The translations under genes were made by a program, and so were the position numbers. The notes below the pieces were generated by a model that saw only the letters and a list, made by a program, of their open reading frames with translations, was not told the DNA's origin and searched no databases. 64,000 bases of DNA from Rotaria sordida (Eukaryota > Rotifera > Eurotatoria > Philodinida > Philodinidae), in NCBI GenBank assembly GCA_905250125.1, contig CAJNOL010000211.1, forward strand, positions 1 through 64,000. Direction: 5' to 3'. Below are positions 32,555-43,922 of this stretch, piece after piece. Each line of letters opens with the position of its first letter. The first letter of the stretch is position 1.

Positions 32555-33623
32555 CAGAGCCCGAATCGAACCGACTTTTGTTGGTTCGAGTTCGGTTCGG
32601 TTCGTCTTCATTTTTTAAAACTTGGTTCGGGTCCGGTTCGGTTCGTCCTCATTTTCTAAAACTTGGTTCGGGTTCGGTTCGGTTCGCCTTTTTTTTCTAA
32701 AAGCCGGTTCGAGTTCGGTTCGGTTCGGCTTTGTTTTCTAAAAGACGGTTCGGGTTCGGTTCGGTTCTATCTAACCCAGATTTCATTTACTGTCTACAAG
32801 AAAAGCTTCTAAATTCCATTGTATTCGTGTGTCACGACTGTGTTGTAAAATAACTTGTCCTATGTACAAATAGTAATTCCCCTCTGAACTACAGTAACTT
32901 TTTATCCGGAAAGCCCATATCCGTTCTCTTCCAACATATCGCTGAGACACATTTTCTTTGATTTAGCATAATTTTATAATTTACATTATCATTCTTTAGT
33001 AGTAATTTAATAGACTCCAACGTGCAGTTTGAAGGCGAGTTTATGACAGATTCTGAGATAAATTTCGATTGGCAAATGAGAAATTGATGAGTTAAAGGAT
33101 GCCATTTTGATAATAAGTTGAAGTGAGTAGTTTATGAGAACAGGAATATGCAGTAACCTCAAGATATGAATGAAGAAAAGATGATGATATGTCAATTATT
33201 TTAGAAAAAACACTGTTGTCAATTAGACGAGCATCCGTCCGTCCTTTGCAGCATGAAACAATGGAACAAATAGGAAAAATAAATTAAAAATTTCCACCGC
33301 GTATAAGTGACCAATCGTCATGGATACATTGTCTGTAATTATTACGAAGAGAAAACAATACGATGTATGGAAATTAAATTAACTATGTGGAATGATCGGT
33401 CGAAGGTCGCTCAATCATTGTTAACAACATATTTTTCAAGAAATAGATGATAGTTCAACCGATACTAGTTCGGTTCGGTTCGACTGCGTTTCCAAAAAGG
33501 CGGTTCGAGTTCGGTTCGGTTCGACTGCGTTTTCAAAAAAGCGGTTCGAGTTCGGTTCGGATCGACTCGAACCGAACCGAACCGTCTTAGTTCGGTTCGA
33601 GTTCGGTTCGTTTTCGGGCTCTG
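32555..33623. mobile_element. hAT-type non-autonomous element (hAT-2) with exact 8-bp target duplication
   Basis: The ends are CAGAGCCCGAA and its complement TTCGGGCTCTG. GTAGATAT is duplicated exactly on both sides (32547-32554 and 33624-33631), the hAT target size. The left 215 bp and right 170 bp carry repeats of the pentamer GGTTC (as GGTTCGGTTC and GGGTTC units), separated by A/T-rich linkers. The inside (about 32770-33450) is AT-rich and holds only a short F-box-like frame. No transposase. It sits in the spacer of foldback D, so it is the younger of the two. Confidence 0.9.
33007..33105 (-). pseudogene. short F-box-like fragment inside hAT-2
   Basis: A 32-codon minus-strand frame reads M-A-S-F-N-S-S-I-S-H-L-P-I-E-I-Y-L-R-I-C. 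The L-P-x-E-I-Y-L-R-I core is the start of an F-box. It ends in a stop soon after, without the rest of the motif. It could be a captured gene fragment or chance. Confidence 0.3.
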
Positions 33624-33958
33624 GTAGATATAAATAGCTAAGTTGGAAAAATAGATGTGACATGTTCACTTATGAAAACAAGGTAGCGCCTTCATATCGA
33701 CTTATGTTCATTTCAAGTTGTCTTCTCACAAAGAAAACTGCTTGTTATTGTAAATTTAACAAAAAAGCGAAAAAGAGCATGACACATCTACCAGTAAGAA
33801 AGAGCCTAAAAATGAAAAAGTTTGGTACTCTAATTTTTCGAGACCTAAATGGGGACAGCTAAGATATTAATATTCGAGATATTCATCGAGATCTCTAACA
33901 CATAGAATGCATTCGAACTCATTCTTAGGGAAGACACTGAAATATGTTCCCTCGTGAG

Positions 33959-36900
33959 AGTAAGACAATAGCAGCCAGTATCCAAGCGAACAGAAAAAAA
34001 GAAAAAGCGAGTGAAAACGCTATAGTGATTTCGACCATTTTCGGTTTCTCATCACGATTTCCGATGGTCAGCCAAAAACATTTAAAAAAGTACAGTGTGA
34101 CAACGAATACTTCTTACACGGGATAAAATTTTGGACAGGTTATGTGTTACAAATTCTTAGCCATTTTGAGATCTACTTACTATAAGCATTGCTGACTCAC
34201 AATTAAGAACCACGATTAGCATCCTAAAATGCCCAGATTTTCCGTGTATTGGCAAGTTCCTTTATTTTTAGTCTAGTTTCATGCCTTTCCTGTTTCCAAC
34301 CGGCTATCCGATAGGCACTTCGACATGTCGATTTAAGATTGCCATGAACATCGAAATTTCAAACGTACCCTCCGATTCTCACTTTCCGATGAGTCGAGAG
34401 CTTGGCGATAGGTCAGTAAAACGCTGAGTTTTTGACCAGCCGAACGATTTTTACTGAGAGAATCAAAATTTGATCAAAATAAAAAGGATTTTTTTCCTAT
34501 AGTATGCCTTATTCTCGAGACGTCAAAATCTATCGATATAAACGCGGAGAAGATTCGAACATGGGTACTTACAATTAATATTCGTCGAACATCTAAACTA
34601 AATATGAACTATTGTTCTTCGATCAAAGTTATCTTTTCAATTCTTAGAAGGATAACAGTTTCAAGATTGTTATTTTAACACTTGCTAATAGTTCTTTAAA
34701 ATAAAATAAAAAATTTTTTAATCGAATAAAAACATCTGTTGCATGTCTCTAAATAGAGAAAACATTTCTTTCGAGTCTCTAATGCCATCTACGGAGTTTA
34801 TTTGATAAATAGTTGATATAGGTGATAAAATATAAAATCAATATTAAAAAAAAATTTTCAAACATTCAAAACACAAAACTCGTTATGGCTATGTTTTTCG
34901 TCAAAAACGTTTATGGATTCGGATCTTACTTGTTATTTTTCATCATTTAATGTTAAATATTTTTTAGAAAATTATGCAATTAAACAAAATATATGTTGAA
35001 TATAATTCATCCTACTAAGGTAGCTGAATGGAAGAAACATTTGTAAATTACTTTTGGAATGAGTTTCATGAAATCAAAATTAACCACACCACTTGAATCT
35101 GTTATTCCGTTAGACCTGCTTCTATTGGACCACCTAATATTATTCTTTCGATATGTTTCTTTTCTCGAGTATTCAAAACTTCGATGAGTATCGAGGGATC
35201 TTAAAGTGCTTGAGAAGTCCAAAATGAATATCCAATAGAATACAGTTTTCGAGTGGTCGGAGTCCGATTACTACTAATAGGATCCAAATCAAGAACGAAC
35301 AAAAAATATATATTTCAAATTTTCGAGCGCTCGTCGCATCCATCGTATGCTTCTTAAAGTCTGCTTGGATTATGCTTTCTCATGAATTTCTTGTCCGTGT
35401 CAGTGATTCACAGAATATTAATAATTGGTACGCAGATAGATAGATATGTCTCTTTATCCATTAACTTACTGCAAAGCTATCTAGCAATCAGCCTACCTCA
35501 CTAATTATCTATCTACGTATCTAACTACCTATAGAACTACCTATCTATCTAACTAGCGTACTTCACTAACTGCGTCCTATCTACTTATCTACATCACTGC
35601 TTATCTATCGATCTAATCACCTACTTAAATCCCTAAACAAAAGCCTTTCTCTCTTTTAAACTGTATTGCATCTCTTTGGTTCCTAATGAATGTTCATTAC
35701 AGAGTGTCTCAAGTATTTGATTTCAGTATAGTTAAGACTGATTAGAATTTGCTTCGACAGAGAATGTATGTCTTTCAACACTAAGCGAGTATTTTCGCAG
35801 ATTTCTTAATGATTTGATTATATCTATTTTGGATTTGCTAATGTTTTAACTGTTTTGAGCTTATTTAAATCTGTGTCATCGACTGTACATTGTCGATTGG
35901 TCATTGAGTCAGTAGCGAAGAGGATTTCATAGGTAAGAAAAGTAGTAATACGATTAGCAGACCACTAGCAGAAATAATAAGATAAAGAAGAATTCTTCAA
36001 AGCTACTCATTTGTGGTAATGATTAATGCCATTGAAAGATGTACATTCTTCATTGAAGTAAAACATGATAAGTCATGTGCTATAATAAAATGAAGTGCTT
36101 AAACCGTTCTTACAATAAATACTCAGTTGATACCAAACAGATGCAATATAGAAAAAAATAGGTAGTAAAGTGTAAAACATGGTATAGATACTTGTGCTTT
36201 ACATAGAAAAATGATTTCATCAGATAACTGGTATTAGTATTATGTCTTTATGGCGTGTATTATGTTGTTTAAGTATCATATTTTTGGTCTTTGATAACAA
36301 CAGATATATATAATGAACTCATTCGAGTTCAATATATTATTTCAAGTTGACTTGAAATTCTTGGCTATATCTGTAACGGTATGTGAGGAATTCAAATGTC
36401 TGTCTCTATACTTCAATGCTAATTTTAGATCGTGTTTTACAAAAGGGAGAAGAGAAGACTTGCAGTCTGAGATGGAGCTAACTATCAATCTATCTAATTA
36501 CCCACCCTCTTAATCTATTACTATTAAAAAAAAAGATGAAATGAAAAAAGATTTCTTATTCCATTCTGGATATTAATATTTGACTTTGTCACATGTGAAT
36601 GTTACACCTGCATCATTATTCTCAAATATTTTTTTGTCCTTTCTTCTGTCCTCTATCATCACAAACATTAATAAAAGAAAAAATTTAGTCACGTATGAAG
36701 ATAGGTACGTGCATGAGAAAAGCATCCATATGTATGATAGTAGAGAAGAAAAATAAATCGAGAGAGTAATAAAGCATAGAGAGTGCAGACAGAAAGTTAC
36801 AGAACATATGGTGACAGAGGAAGGTCATGTAAATCAGTGTTGACTATGCTCGATAGCAGAAGTATTTACGATTTTACCTCACAGCTTTCATTACTTATAT

Positions 36901-38724
36901 AAATCTACAATAATAAAGTAAATAAGACAGGAAAACAAAAAAAAATGATAGTTTGCTACTTTTTTTGATATTATTTCTCCTTATCGGAATACAAAAACAA
37001 ATAACTGACACAGTAAAGAATTTATATGCAGAGAATAGAAAATCGCTCAGTTTGCTTTTTGCTTTCTTTCAAATTTTTTTCAAAAGTAACTAAGTTTCTC
37101 AAGACTCAATAATCGATTTATATAGTTCTGCTGAACTAAAACTGTCTTATTGTGTCGATATAAAGACAAATAATTGTGTTATTACTTTTTAATACCAGCT
37201 TATAGTTATTAACTGTGAGATATTCAGTTCAAATAAATAACCAAATCATATATTCAATTAAATCACTTTAAATGCACCTTTTGAAGCAAGATTTAGTTTT
37301 TATCGTCACAGTTGAGTCTCTGCAAGATGAGCAATAACTCGGCACTTGATTCACATTTAAAATGAAAAAAAAATCATGTTTTAAAATAACATACTTTTAA
37401 ATATAGAATCGATCAATTTTCTTCTATGACCTTCAGTTTTCTTATTTCAAACTTATGCATGAGTGTTAATGGACGTCATAATTAAACTTTCAATTATTTT
37501 AAACATTTAGTTGTCCTTTCGATGTTACCATTCGTCTAGCTTAAATTATTGAATTACATGTCACACACTATTCATGGTATCATCAAAAGCTAAATGAAAA
37601 AAAAGGCAAGCATAGGGTGCAAATTGGTTAGTCTACACAAGCTAGGAGAAGTCGCATACATTTCTTGTTTAAAAATGTGAGACTTTCAAGGTGACATAAT
37701 CAAATCTCCATCCTCCGTATACTAAAGAAGCTAAATAGTCAATTGGGGTTAGTATCTATTCTGACAAAAAAAAACGAGAGTTAACTATAAAAACAGCCTA
37801 CACGAGCTTGGTTATTGTAATGTTTTAATAATAATCACTCAATATAATTATGAGTGTTTGATTTGTAAATAAACAAAACATCTAATTGGACAATGTTGTG
37901 AATGGTTATAGTAACCATTTAAGAGAATCCAACGAGTTAAAGGAAAATATGGATACCATTGTAGAGGCACATGAAATCGTGCGATGGCACATAGACTTAG
38001 CACGAAATACTAGCCGCCCATAGAAAATAAATGTTTTCAAAATACAGATTTTTATTATTAGTTGTGTTCCTATTGCAATGTTTTCAGATTTGAGGCTTGT
38101 GATATTAAATTTAAAAGTTCTAGTTCGTTTTGTTTTATTCAAATCTGCACACTAATTGGTATAATTTCTATGCTAAGCATTTTATGAAAGCAAATATGCA
38201 CTGCGATTTAAGTTTAAAAGAACGAGTTTCAGCATTCAACTGGTTACATTAGCTAATTGCTTTCATTTTACAATACAGCTTTTTAGTAATCAATTGAAAC
38301 AATCACATGCAGCAAACCAAATCATCTAATGTTAGAAGCGAATCAACAAAACAGCTCTGTCCTACTCGTTTAAGACGTTTCATCTTGAGCTGAATTATAT
38401 TATCACACAGAACCATTCGCATAACTGTCTAATAAAGTGTTTCCATCAAAATAAGTGAACGATCTTATAGGATAATTCAACTTATAGCGTGAAAGAATCC
38501 GATCAAAACTGCTCAACACGCATGACAATTAGACTACACATGTGAAGTTTTTGAAATATTTTCTTTCAATCCATTATTTTTTCATAAATTTTTGACATAA
38601 TTTGAAGATTAATTCCACATAGTGAGATGCACTCAGATTTTTTTAGTCAATACGAATTTTCCATTATACGATTTCATGTGTCTCTACAATGGTGTCCACA
38701 TTTTCCCTTAACTCGTTGTTTACC
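33959..38724. other. gene-free stretch of about 4.8 kb
   Basis: AT-rich sequence with only short, overlapping frames (such as 35007-35222, 36313-36513, 37906-38142) that show no known motif. The only clear structure is the degenerate tetranucleotide tract at 35430-35625. Confidence 0.4.
35430..35625. repeat. degenerate CTAT/CTAC microsatellite
   Basis: Runs of CTAT, CTAC and CTAA units, often as TATCTATCTAAC, with many interruptions. Confidence 0.7.
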
Positions 38725-38991
38725 TTAACCCTTTCAATCCCGTCATTTTCTTGCGTTCTGTATGAACAAGAGAAAAGAAGATAGATCTCTCTCTTTTGCA
38801 TTCTGTCGTCATAATCAGCCGTATTTGGAATCTACTGTAAACATCGCTAGCCATAAAAAAAAATCAACTTCATGTTTCAAAAAAGAACACGTGTAATGAA
38901 CAATAAAATATAAAGAGCTAGACTGAGGAAATTATACTATTCATAAAATCGAATACATGTACATTATTTTTTATTGAATAATCAAAATAAA

Positions 38992-40956
38992 ATGTCATAT
39001 CAGGAGGAAAATATTATCGATCAAGAAGATGACGTAGAAAATTATATGAAGACTCTCGACGATTCCGATGTTGATGACTTTGAAGATGAGTTAAAACAAA
39101 TGAACCACTCAGAGTGTGAAGAATACAGGTGATAAACGAGAAGTTGTATATCTAAGAAGTCATGAATTACAATAAATTTTAGTGATACTGATGCAATATG
39201 TCAATCGAGTAAAGTAATGCATTCATTGGAGAATATGGATCTCAATGGCACAGGCAATGACAATGAGATAAAACAAGCAAGAACAGAAGAAAGCGAAGAG
39301 TACAGGTGATGAAACGATACCGATGTTACATAATATCTAATTGTACTACTGTATAGTGACGATGAGAATACTTATCCAACAAAAATTGTAACAACAGAAT
39401 CAACGTGTGCGAGAAATGTATCTAAAGAAGAATGGATATTTGTCTCACCAGAGACTGATTGTAGATCCAACTGTTCATCGGTTTCCAGTGAACCATCAGG
39501 ATCTACTTTTCTTCTTTCATCAAATCCAGTGCCATCGAATTTTTACGAAAAGATGCTTCCTGATTCTCTATTCAACTACATTGCGGAATGAACGAATCGT
39601 TGTGCTGAACTGCGTTTTGTAAATACATCCGAGAAGAAAGATGATCATTGGATTGATGTGAGATAAAATTGACTCATTATCATAATTTATGGATCTATAT
39701 AATCTAGGTTACTTGTAATGACATGAAAAAGTTCTTTGCAATGTGCGTACATATATACGAAAGAGCCTAGTCATTTTTCAGTTTGTTCAGTAGGTGTCGA
39801 AAGGTCGGCATTGTTAAAAATATCCACAATTTTTAATTGAAACGATGTTAGCTCCAAGTACATTCTTTTGTTTGGTGGAATATTTCCTTCTGATACTTCA
39901 ATATTGTCAATTGAACGTTTAAGAGACGAAGATGATGACGAAGCCATTTTGCCAATAGATTGTTTATTCAATTAATTAGTAAAAAAGATGAAATCTTATA
40001 ATTAAAAAAAAAACACTTGTACATTTGTTAGAAAAATTGATGTAAATAATTTCGCTGGCAATTTAGGAGTACCAAAGGAGCTGTCATCGAAAAAAAATGA
40101 AGACACCTGATTCCGCTTTTATGCGAAGTGGTGAGCTCCTCTTGGTAAGATTTCAGGATAAAAAATCAAGTGGTGAAAAAGAAATCTTTGTAATTGATTC
40201 GAAAGGAACTGCTAGAATTTCGCAGGTTGAGCGATACGAAAAGGGTAATATCATTTGACTTGCAATTGTAAGATGTTGAAAAATTTTCAATTACAGGTGG
40301 CATCAAAAAACAAGTCTTGAAACCTACAAGTATTATCGATTACAACAAAAATATAAGAGGTGTTGATATATCAGATAGTGCTCTACATCATACTCTCATC
40401 AATAGGAAAACATATCGATGGTTTATCAAACTAAGTTTTCACTTCATTACTCGACTATTATTCAATTCCTATATCATGTACAAAGAGTCAAAATCTAATA
40501 CGACGTTGAATAATTTTCTTATGATGTAAGATTTTGGTGCACTAATTAGAAAAATATTTTGCTCGTTTTTTCAGTTATGTACAAGAGACTATGGAAGCAA
40601 CCGGCATTGCACGCAAATCAATGAGAGATTATACATCGAAACAAAAACGATCAATCTCACTTAATGCCATCAATTCTAGTCCAAAATTAGTGGCGAGAAC
40701 TATTCAACACTTTTCACGTAAGACTGTTTCTATTTGTTTAATTTTTCTATGAATCTATGACTTGTAGGAAAAACTGATATTGATCCGCAATCAAATCGAC
40801 ACAAGCAAAAAACCATGTGTACTATGTCATAGAAATACGGTTCGGAAAATGACTATTTATCAGTGCCAAACTTGTGTTGAAGAGCCAGGTCTTTGTTTTC
40901 CAGACTATTTTGAAAAATTTCATCTTACTCTAGTCAATAAAATAACAAAATACTAA
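38992..40956 (+). pseudogene. piggyBac transposase, remnant with missing core
   Basis: Exons 38992-39128 and 39183-39305 and one from 39357 encode an acidic N-terminus (M-S-Y-Q-E-E-N-I-I-D-Q-E-D-D). Two similar modules each end E-E-Y and then an intron starting GTGAT. The third exon reaches F-Y-E-K-M-L-P-D-S-L-F-N-Y-I-A-E, then has a stop before T-N-R. After the replaced middle come R-S-G-E-L-L-L-V-R-F-Q-D-K-K and D-Y-N-K-N-I-R-G-V-D-I-S-D, H-T-L-I-N-R-K-T-Y-R-W and L-L-F-N-S-Y-I-M-Y-K-E, all typical of the piggyBac C-terminal part. The Cys-rich tail ends C-V-L-C-H and C-Q-T-C. There are at least three breaks plus the core loss. Confidence 0.85.
39771..39971 (-). other. opposite-strand 66-aa frame inside the piggyBac element
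   Basis: The frame reads M-N-K-Q-S-I-G-K-M-A-S-S-S-S-S-S-L-K-R-S-I-D and later P-P-N-K-R-M-Y-L-E-L. A second start (M-A-S-S) is plausible. No family is recognised. It replaces the transposase core, so it may be filler DNA, a captured gene fragment or an insertion. Confidence 0.35.
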
Positions 40957-41287
40957 TTTTGTTATTTAATACGTTATCTACGACCAGCACAGTTTTGATA
41001 AAAGAATGAAACAGTCACTAAGTTCGAGGCGATGAAATATGGATCGCCGCCATTTTGAAATCATTTAGATCCTTCGTCTTTTTCTTGGAATATAACATAT
41101 GATATACATTATCGAAGAAGACGACAGAACGAAAAAAAATTGTTTCGTGTTCTTCGTGTCATCTACGAGATGACATGTGGGATTGAAAGGGTTAACCGGT
41201 TACCACAGGGCCCTAATAATGTTAATAACAATAAAGAAGAAAGGTAATGATGATAGCAATAATGGTGATAAAAGAAGTTAACAATAG

Positions 41288-41709
41288 GGCTTGTCCACGT
41301 AACTCTGTCACAGCGTTACGTCTTTGCTCACTTTGCTTTGGCCATAACTTTGAAAGGAAAAGTCATAGAGAGACGAGCGACGTCTTAAATTGAAAAGAAA
41401 TTTGTTTTGAAGCTTTTGAGATCTGTCTGAACTCATAAAAGTGTTTCCTCAAAAGTCTATCACTGAAATGCTGAGACCTACTTTTGAAAAATCCATCGGA
41501 AAAGGGGGTGTTAGTATTTTGGTCATGGATTTTCGAAAACACATTTTTATGAGCTTAGACAAATCTCAAAAACTTTAAAACAAATTTCTCTTCAATTGAA
41601 GATGTCACTCGCCTCTCTATGACTTTCCCTTTCAAAGTTATGGCCAAAAACAAATCGAGCAAAAACGTAACGCTGTGACACTCTGCCGCTAGCGTTACGT
41701 GGACAAGCC
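41288..41709. mobile_element. foldback element F (palindromic MITE)
   Basis: The ends are GGCTTGTCCACGTAAC and its exact complement. Arms of about 180 bp contain paired blocks TCACAGCGTTACG, TGGCCATAACTTTGAAAGG and AGAAATTTGTTTT with complements on the right. The spacer of about 50 bp is near 41475-41525. No coding capacity. It lies 92 bp from the piggyBac right end. Confidence 0.85.
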
Positions 41710-42596
41710 GAATAACAGAAAAACAAACAACAACTTGCTAGGAAGAGAAATCAAAGGAAAATATCAGAGAGGAAGAGCAAAGACAACAACAAAATATATA
41801 TAGAGTGAGCGTCATAGAATGCTATCTATCGACGCTAACAAAAATGTCAAGCGTTTTGTCTGTGCAGACAGCCACACGTAGTCGAATGATACGTAAATAT
41901 ATGCATTAACATGCTCAAGTTTTGAATTATTCAGCGTTTACAAAATTTTTTTCACACTTAAACGTTATAAAGATATTATTTCGTTCGTGCAAGTACTTAT
42001 CTAGAAATTAAAGTCAATTGAAAACTGTATAAAAGCGTGAAGTTTCGAGATTTCAAAGATTAGCTTTCTTAATACGCTTATAACTATCTGTTGCTGATCA
42101 CTAAAACGCTTACAATGATAAACCAAATGAATATGAAAAGTTTTGGTTCGAAACATGTTCATAATTGTCTGATTTTGACCTGACTGCTAAAAATTTCAAG
42201 TTTGGAATATAAACAAAGACATAAATATCTATATGGAAAAATGATCAAAACATTTATTTTTCAAGCAGTAATACGGTTATCAATTATCACTCCAATCATG
42301 ATAGTAAACATGCTGCCAAAAAAACGCGTAAAACTTAGACTTTTGTATGATTGACACACGTACAAGATAGAATGAGCATGAATACATTCATAAAACAAAC
42401 TTTTTGAATATTTACGCAACTATATACATGTACATTCGATAACAATATTCCATATACATTCATACTCAAAACTTGGATTTCCTGGTGTTTACATGATCGA
42501 TTTTTTCAACGTGTACTTAAATGCGTAGAAAAGAATACTTTCAAGCATTTAGACGCTTTTTTGCAAAATTGTGCCTGTCTGAGTAGTGTTAAGCTT
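41710..42596. other. intergenic, nothing recognised
   Basis: AT-rich spacer without gene or repeat. Confidence 0.45.
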
Positions 42597-42855
42597 CAAA
42601 GTTGAATTCAATTGAATAACTAATTTTTGGAGTTTCAGCTTTCAACTTTCAATTGTCTATGTCTCCATGACACCCACATCAAGAGAGATGCCCTCTGTAC
42701 GTGCTTCTGCAGAGTCCGCATCGAGAAAGATGGGATGCGTACGTGTTTCCGTGGCATCCCCATCAAGCGAGTAGCTGTGTTTATTTGAAACTTGAAATTT
42801 AACCTTTCAAACTGCAACTTGTGTTCAATTGAATTCAACTTTCAAATTTGAAATT
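42597..42855. repeat. short inverted ends enclosing a 42-bp tandem repeat
   Basis: The left end TTCAAAGTTGAATTCAATTG and the right end TTCAATTGAATTCAACTTTC form an inverted repeat. Between them (about 42668-42770) a unit of about 42 bp occurs two and a third times. The anchors are CATCAAGAGAGATG, CATCGAGAAAGATG and CATCAAGCGAG, with GTACGTGCTTC and GTACGTGTTTC half a unit later. The repeat is more GC-rich than its surroundings. Perhaps a MITE. Confidence 0.6.
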
Positions 42856-43922
42856 TGTGACGATGTTATAATATTATCGATTAGAGTATTTCATTATTGA
42901 TCATTCGAGAAATTTAATATCTTATAATATTCTAATGAAAAGCGTATCAACAACATAGTTTGATCAAGTACGGATGCTAATTATTTTTTGGATGTTTAGT
43001 AGTTTTTCATCTAATAAAATTATTTATACATTTCTTTATATTTAAATGAATAATTAGAAAACTTACGAATTAACTACGAAGATTATATCAATCTTTTAAA
43101 ATTATCGACATCAAATTGGGATTTCTGTTAAAGAATTTTTAATTATTAGATCATCAATGCAATCTTTAATAAATAATATTGATTATTTAACTTTAATGTT
43201 AGATTTATTTTCATATTTAAGATCGATCATCATCTCTTCACCGTATTCCATATGACTATGATAAACAATTAATATTAATATTAAAAAATAAACATTTTCA
43301 AAAGTTATATGCATTAAAAATTGATGATGAAATTTTTTCTGAACGATCATTAAATAATATTGAACCAGATGATTAACAAATATTATTTTAAAAAAATATT
43401 TACTAATGAAAATAAATTGTAACTATTTAAGTATTTACTATTATGAAGAACGCTCCATTGGAAGAAAAATTGATGAGTAGAGATATAATTTTGATATTGA
43501 TTCATGAACATTAAATTTACGTCAATTTAAAGATTTTTTTTGTTACAATATATACAGTGTATACCTTTTTTAAATAAAATATTCAATCAGATTCATCCTA
43601 TCTAGAACAAGAATTATATCAATAATCAAATGTTATTATCATTGAAATAAAAAAAAGTTTCACTTAAAATTGAAACTAGAAAATAATCAAAATACTTGAA
43701 TGATAACTTCATGCAGTTTATTTTGGCCGATTAATTTCTACCATTCTAATCTTTTTATCATCATTGATAATTTGATTATTAAATTTTATTAATTTGAATA
43801 TGAATAATACTAATTAATTACCACTTAATTGTATTAAACTTCAACCACAATTATTAAAACCAACAGAAAAGTTTTTCAAAAAATTTTTTTGTACGCTCAA
43901 TGAGATAGAGACTATGAATATA

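Larger units (their letters stand above)
32177..33958. mobile_element. foldback element D, split by a hAT insertion
   Basis: Inverted arms lie at about 32177-32480 and 33655-33958. Their outer ends are CTAATGAGGGAACATAT and, reversed, CTCACGAGGGAACATAT. Paired blocks include ACAAGAACAAGCAGTTTTC with its near-complement and GTCGATATGAAGACGC with GCGCCTTCATATCGAC. Each arm, read inward to outward, can be translated to a similar peptide (M-F-T-Y-D/E-N; S-S-C-L-L-T-K-K-T-A-C), but one arm only is open past about 66 codons, so I do not call a gene. Without the inserted hAT-2 element the foldback would be about 705 bp, like its relative C. The ends match B and C. Confidence 0.82.
38725..41195 (+). 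mobile_element. piggyBac transposon, broken, 2.47 kb with TTAA ends
   Basis: The ends are TTAACCCTTTCAATCCC and its exact complement, each starting at a TTAA target site. Inside on the plus strand are the start and the end of a piggyBac transposase. The middle, which should carry the first catalytic Asp residues, is missing. In its place is a segment (about 39770-40020) holding an opposite-strand frame. The element cannot make an active transposase but its ends look intact. Confidence 0.92.

Noticed and set aside
34540-34630. tRNA-like T-loop (GATTCGAACATGGG read in reverse)
   Set aside because: The stems around it do not pair and no anticodon arm fits, so no tRNA gene.
35007-35222. 71-aa frame considered as a LINE reverse-transcriptase fragment
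   Set aside because: Only L-D-F-S resembles the motif; the catalytic block is absent and the rest does not align.
39771-39971. Reading the antisense frame in the piggyBac element as a working host gene
   Set aside because: It lies exactly where the transposase core is missing and has no promoter, intron or known family.
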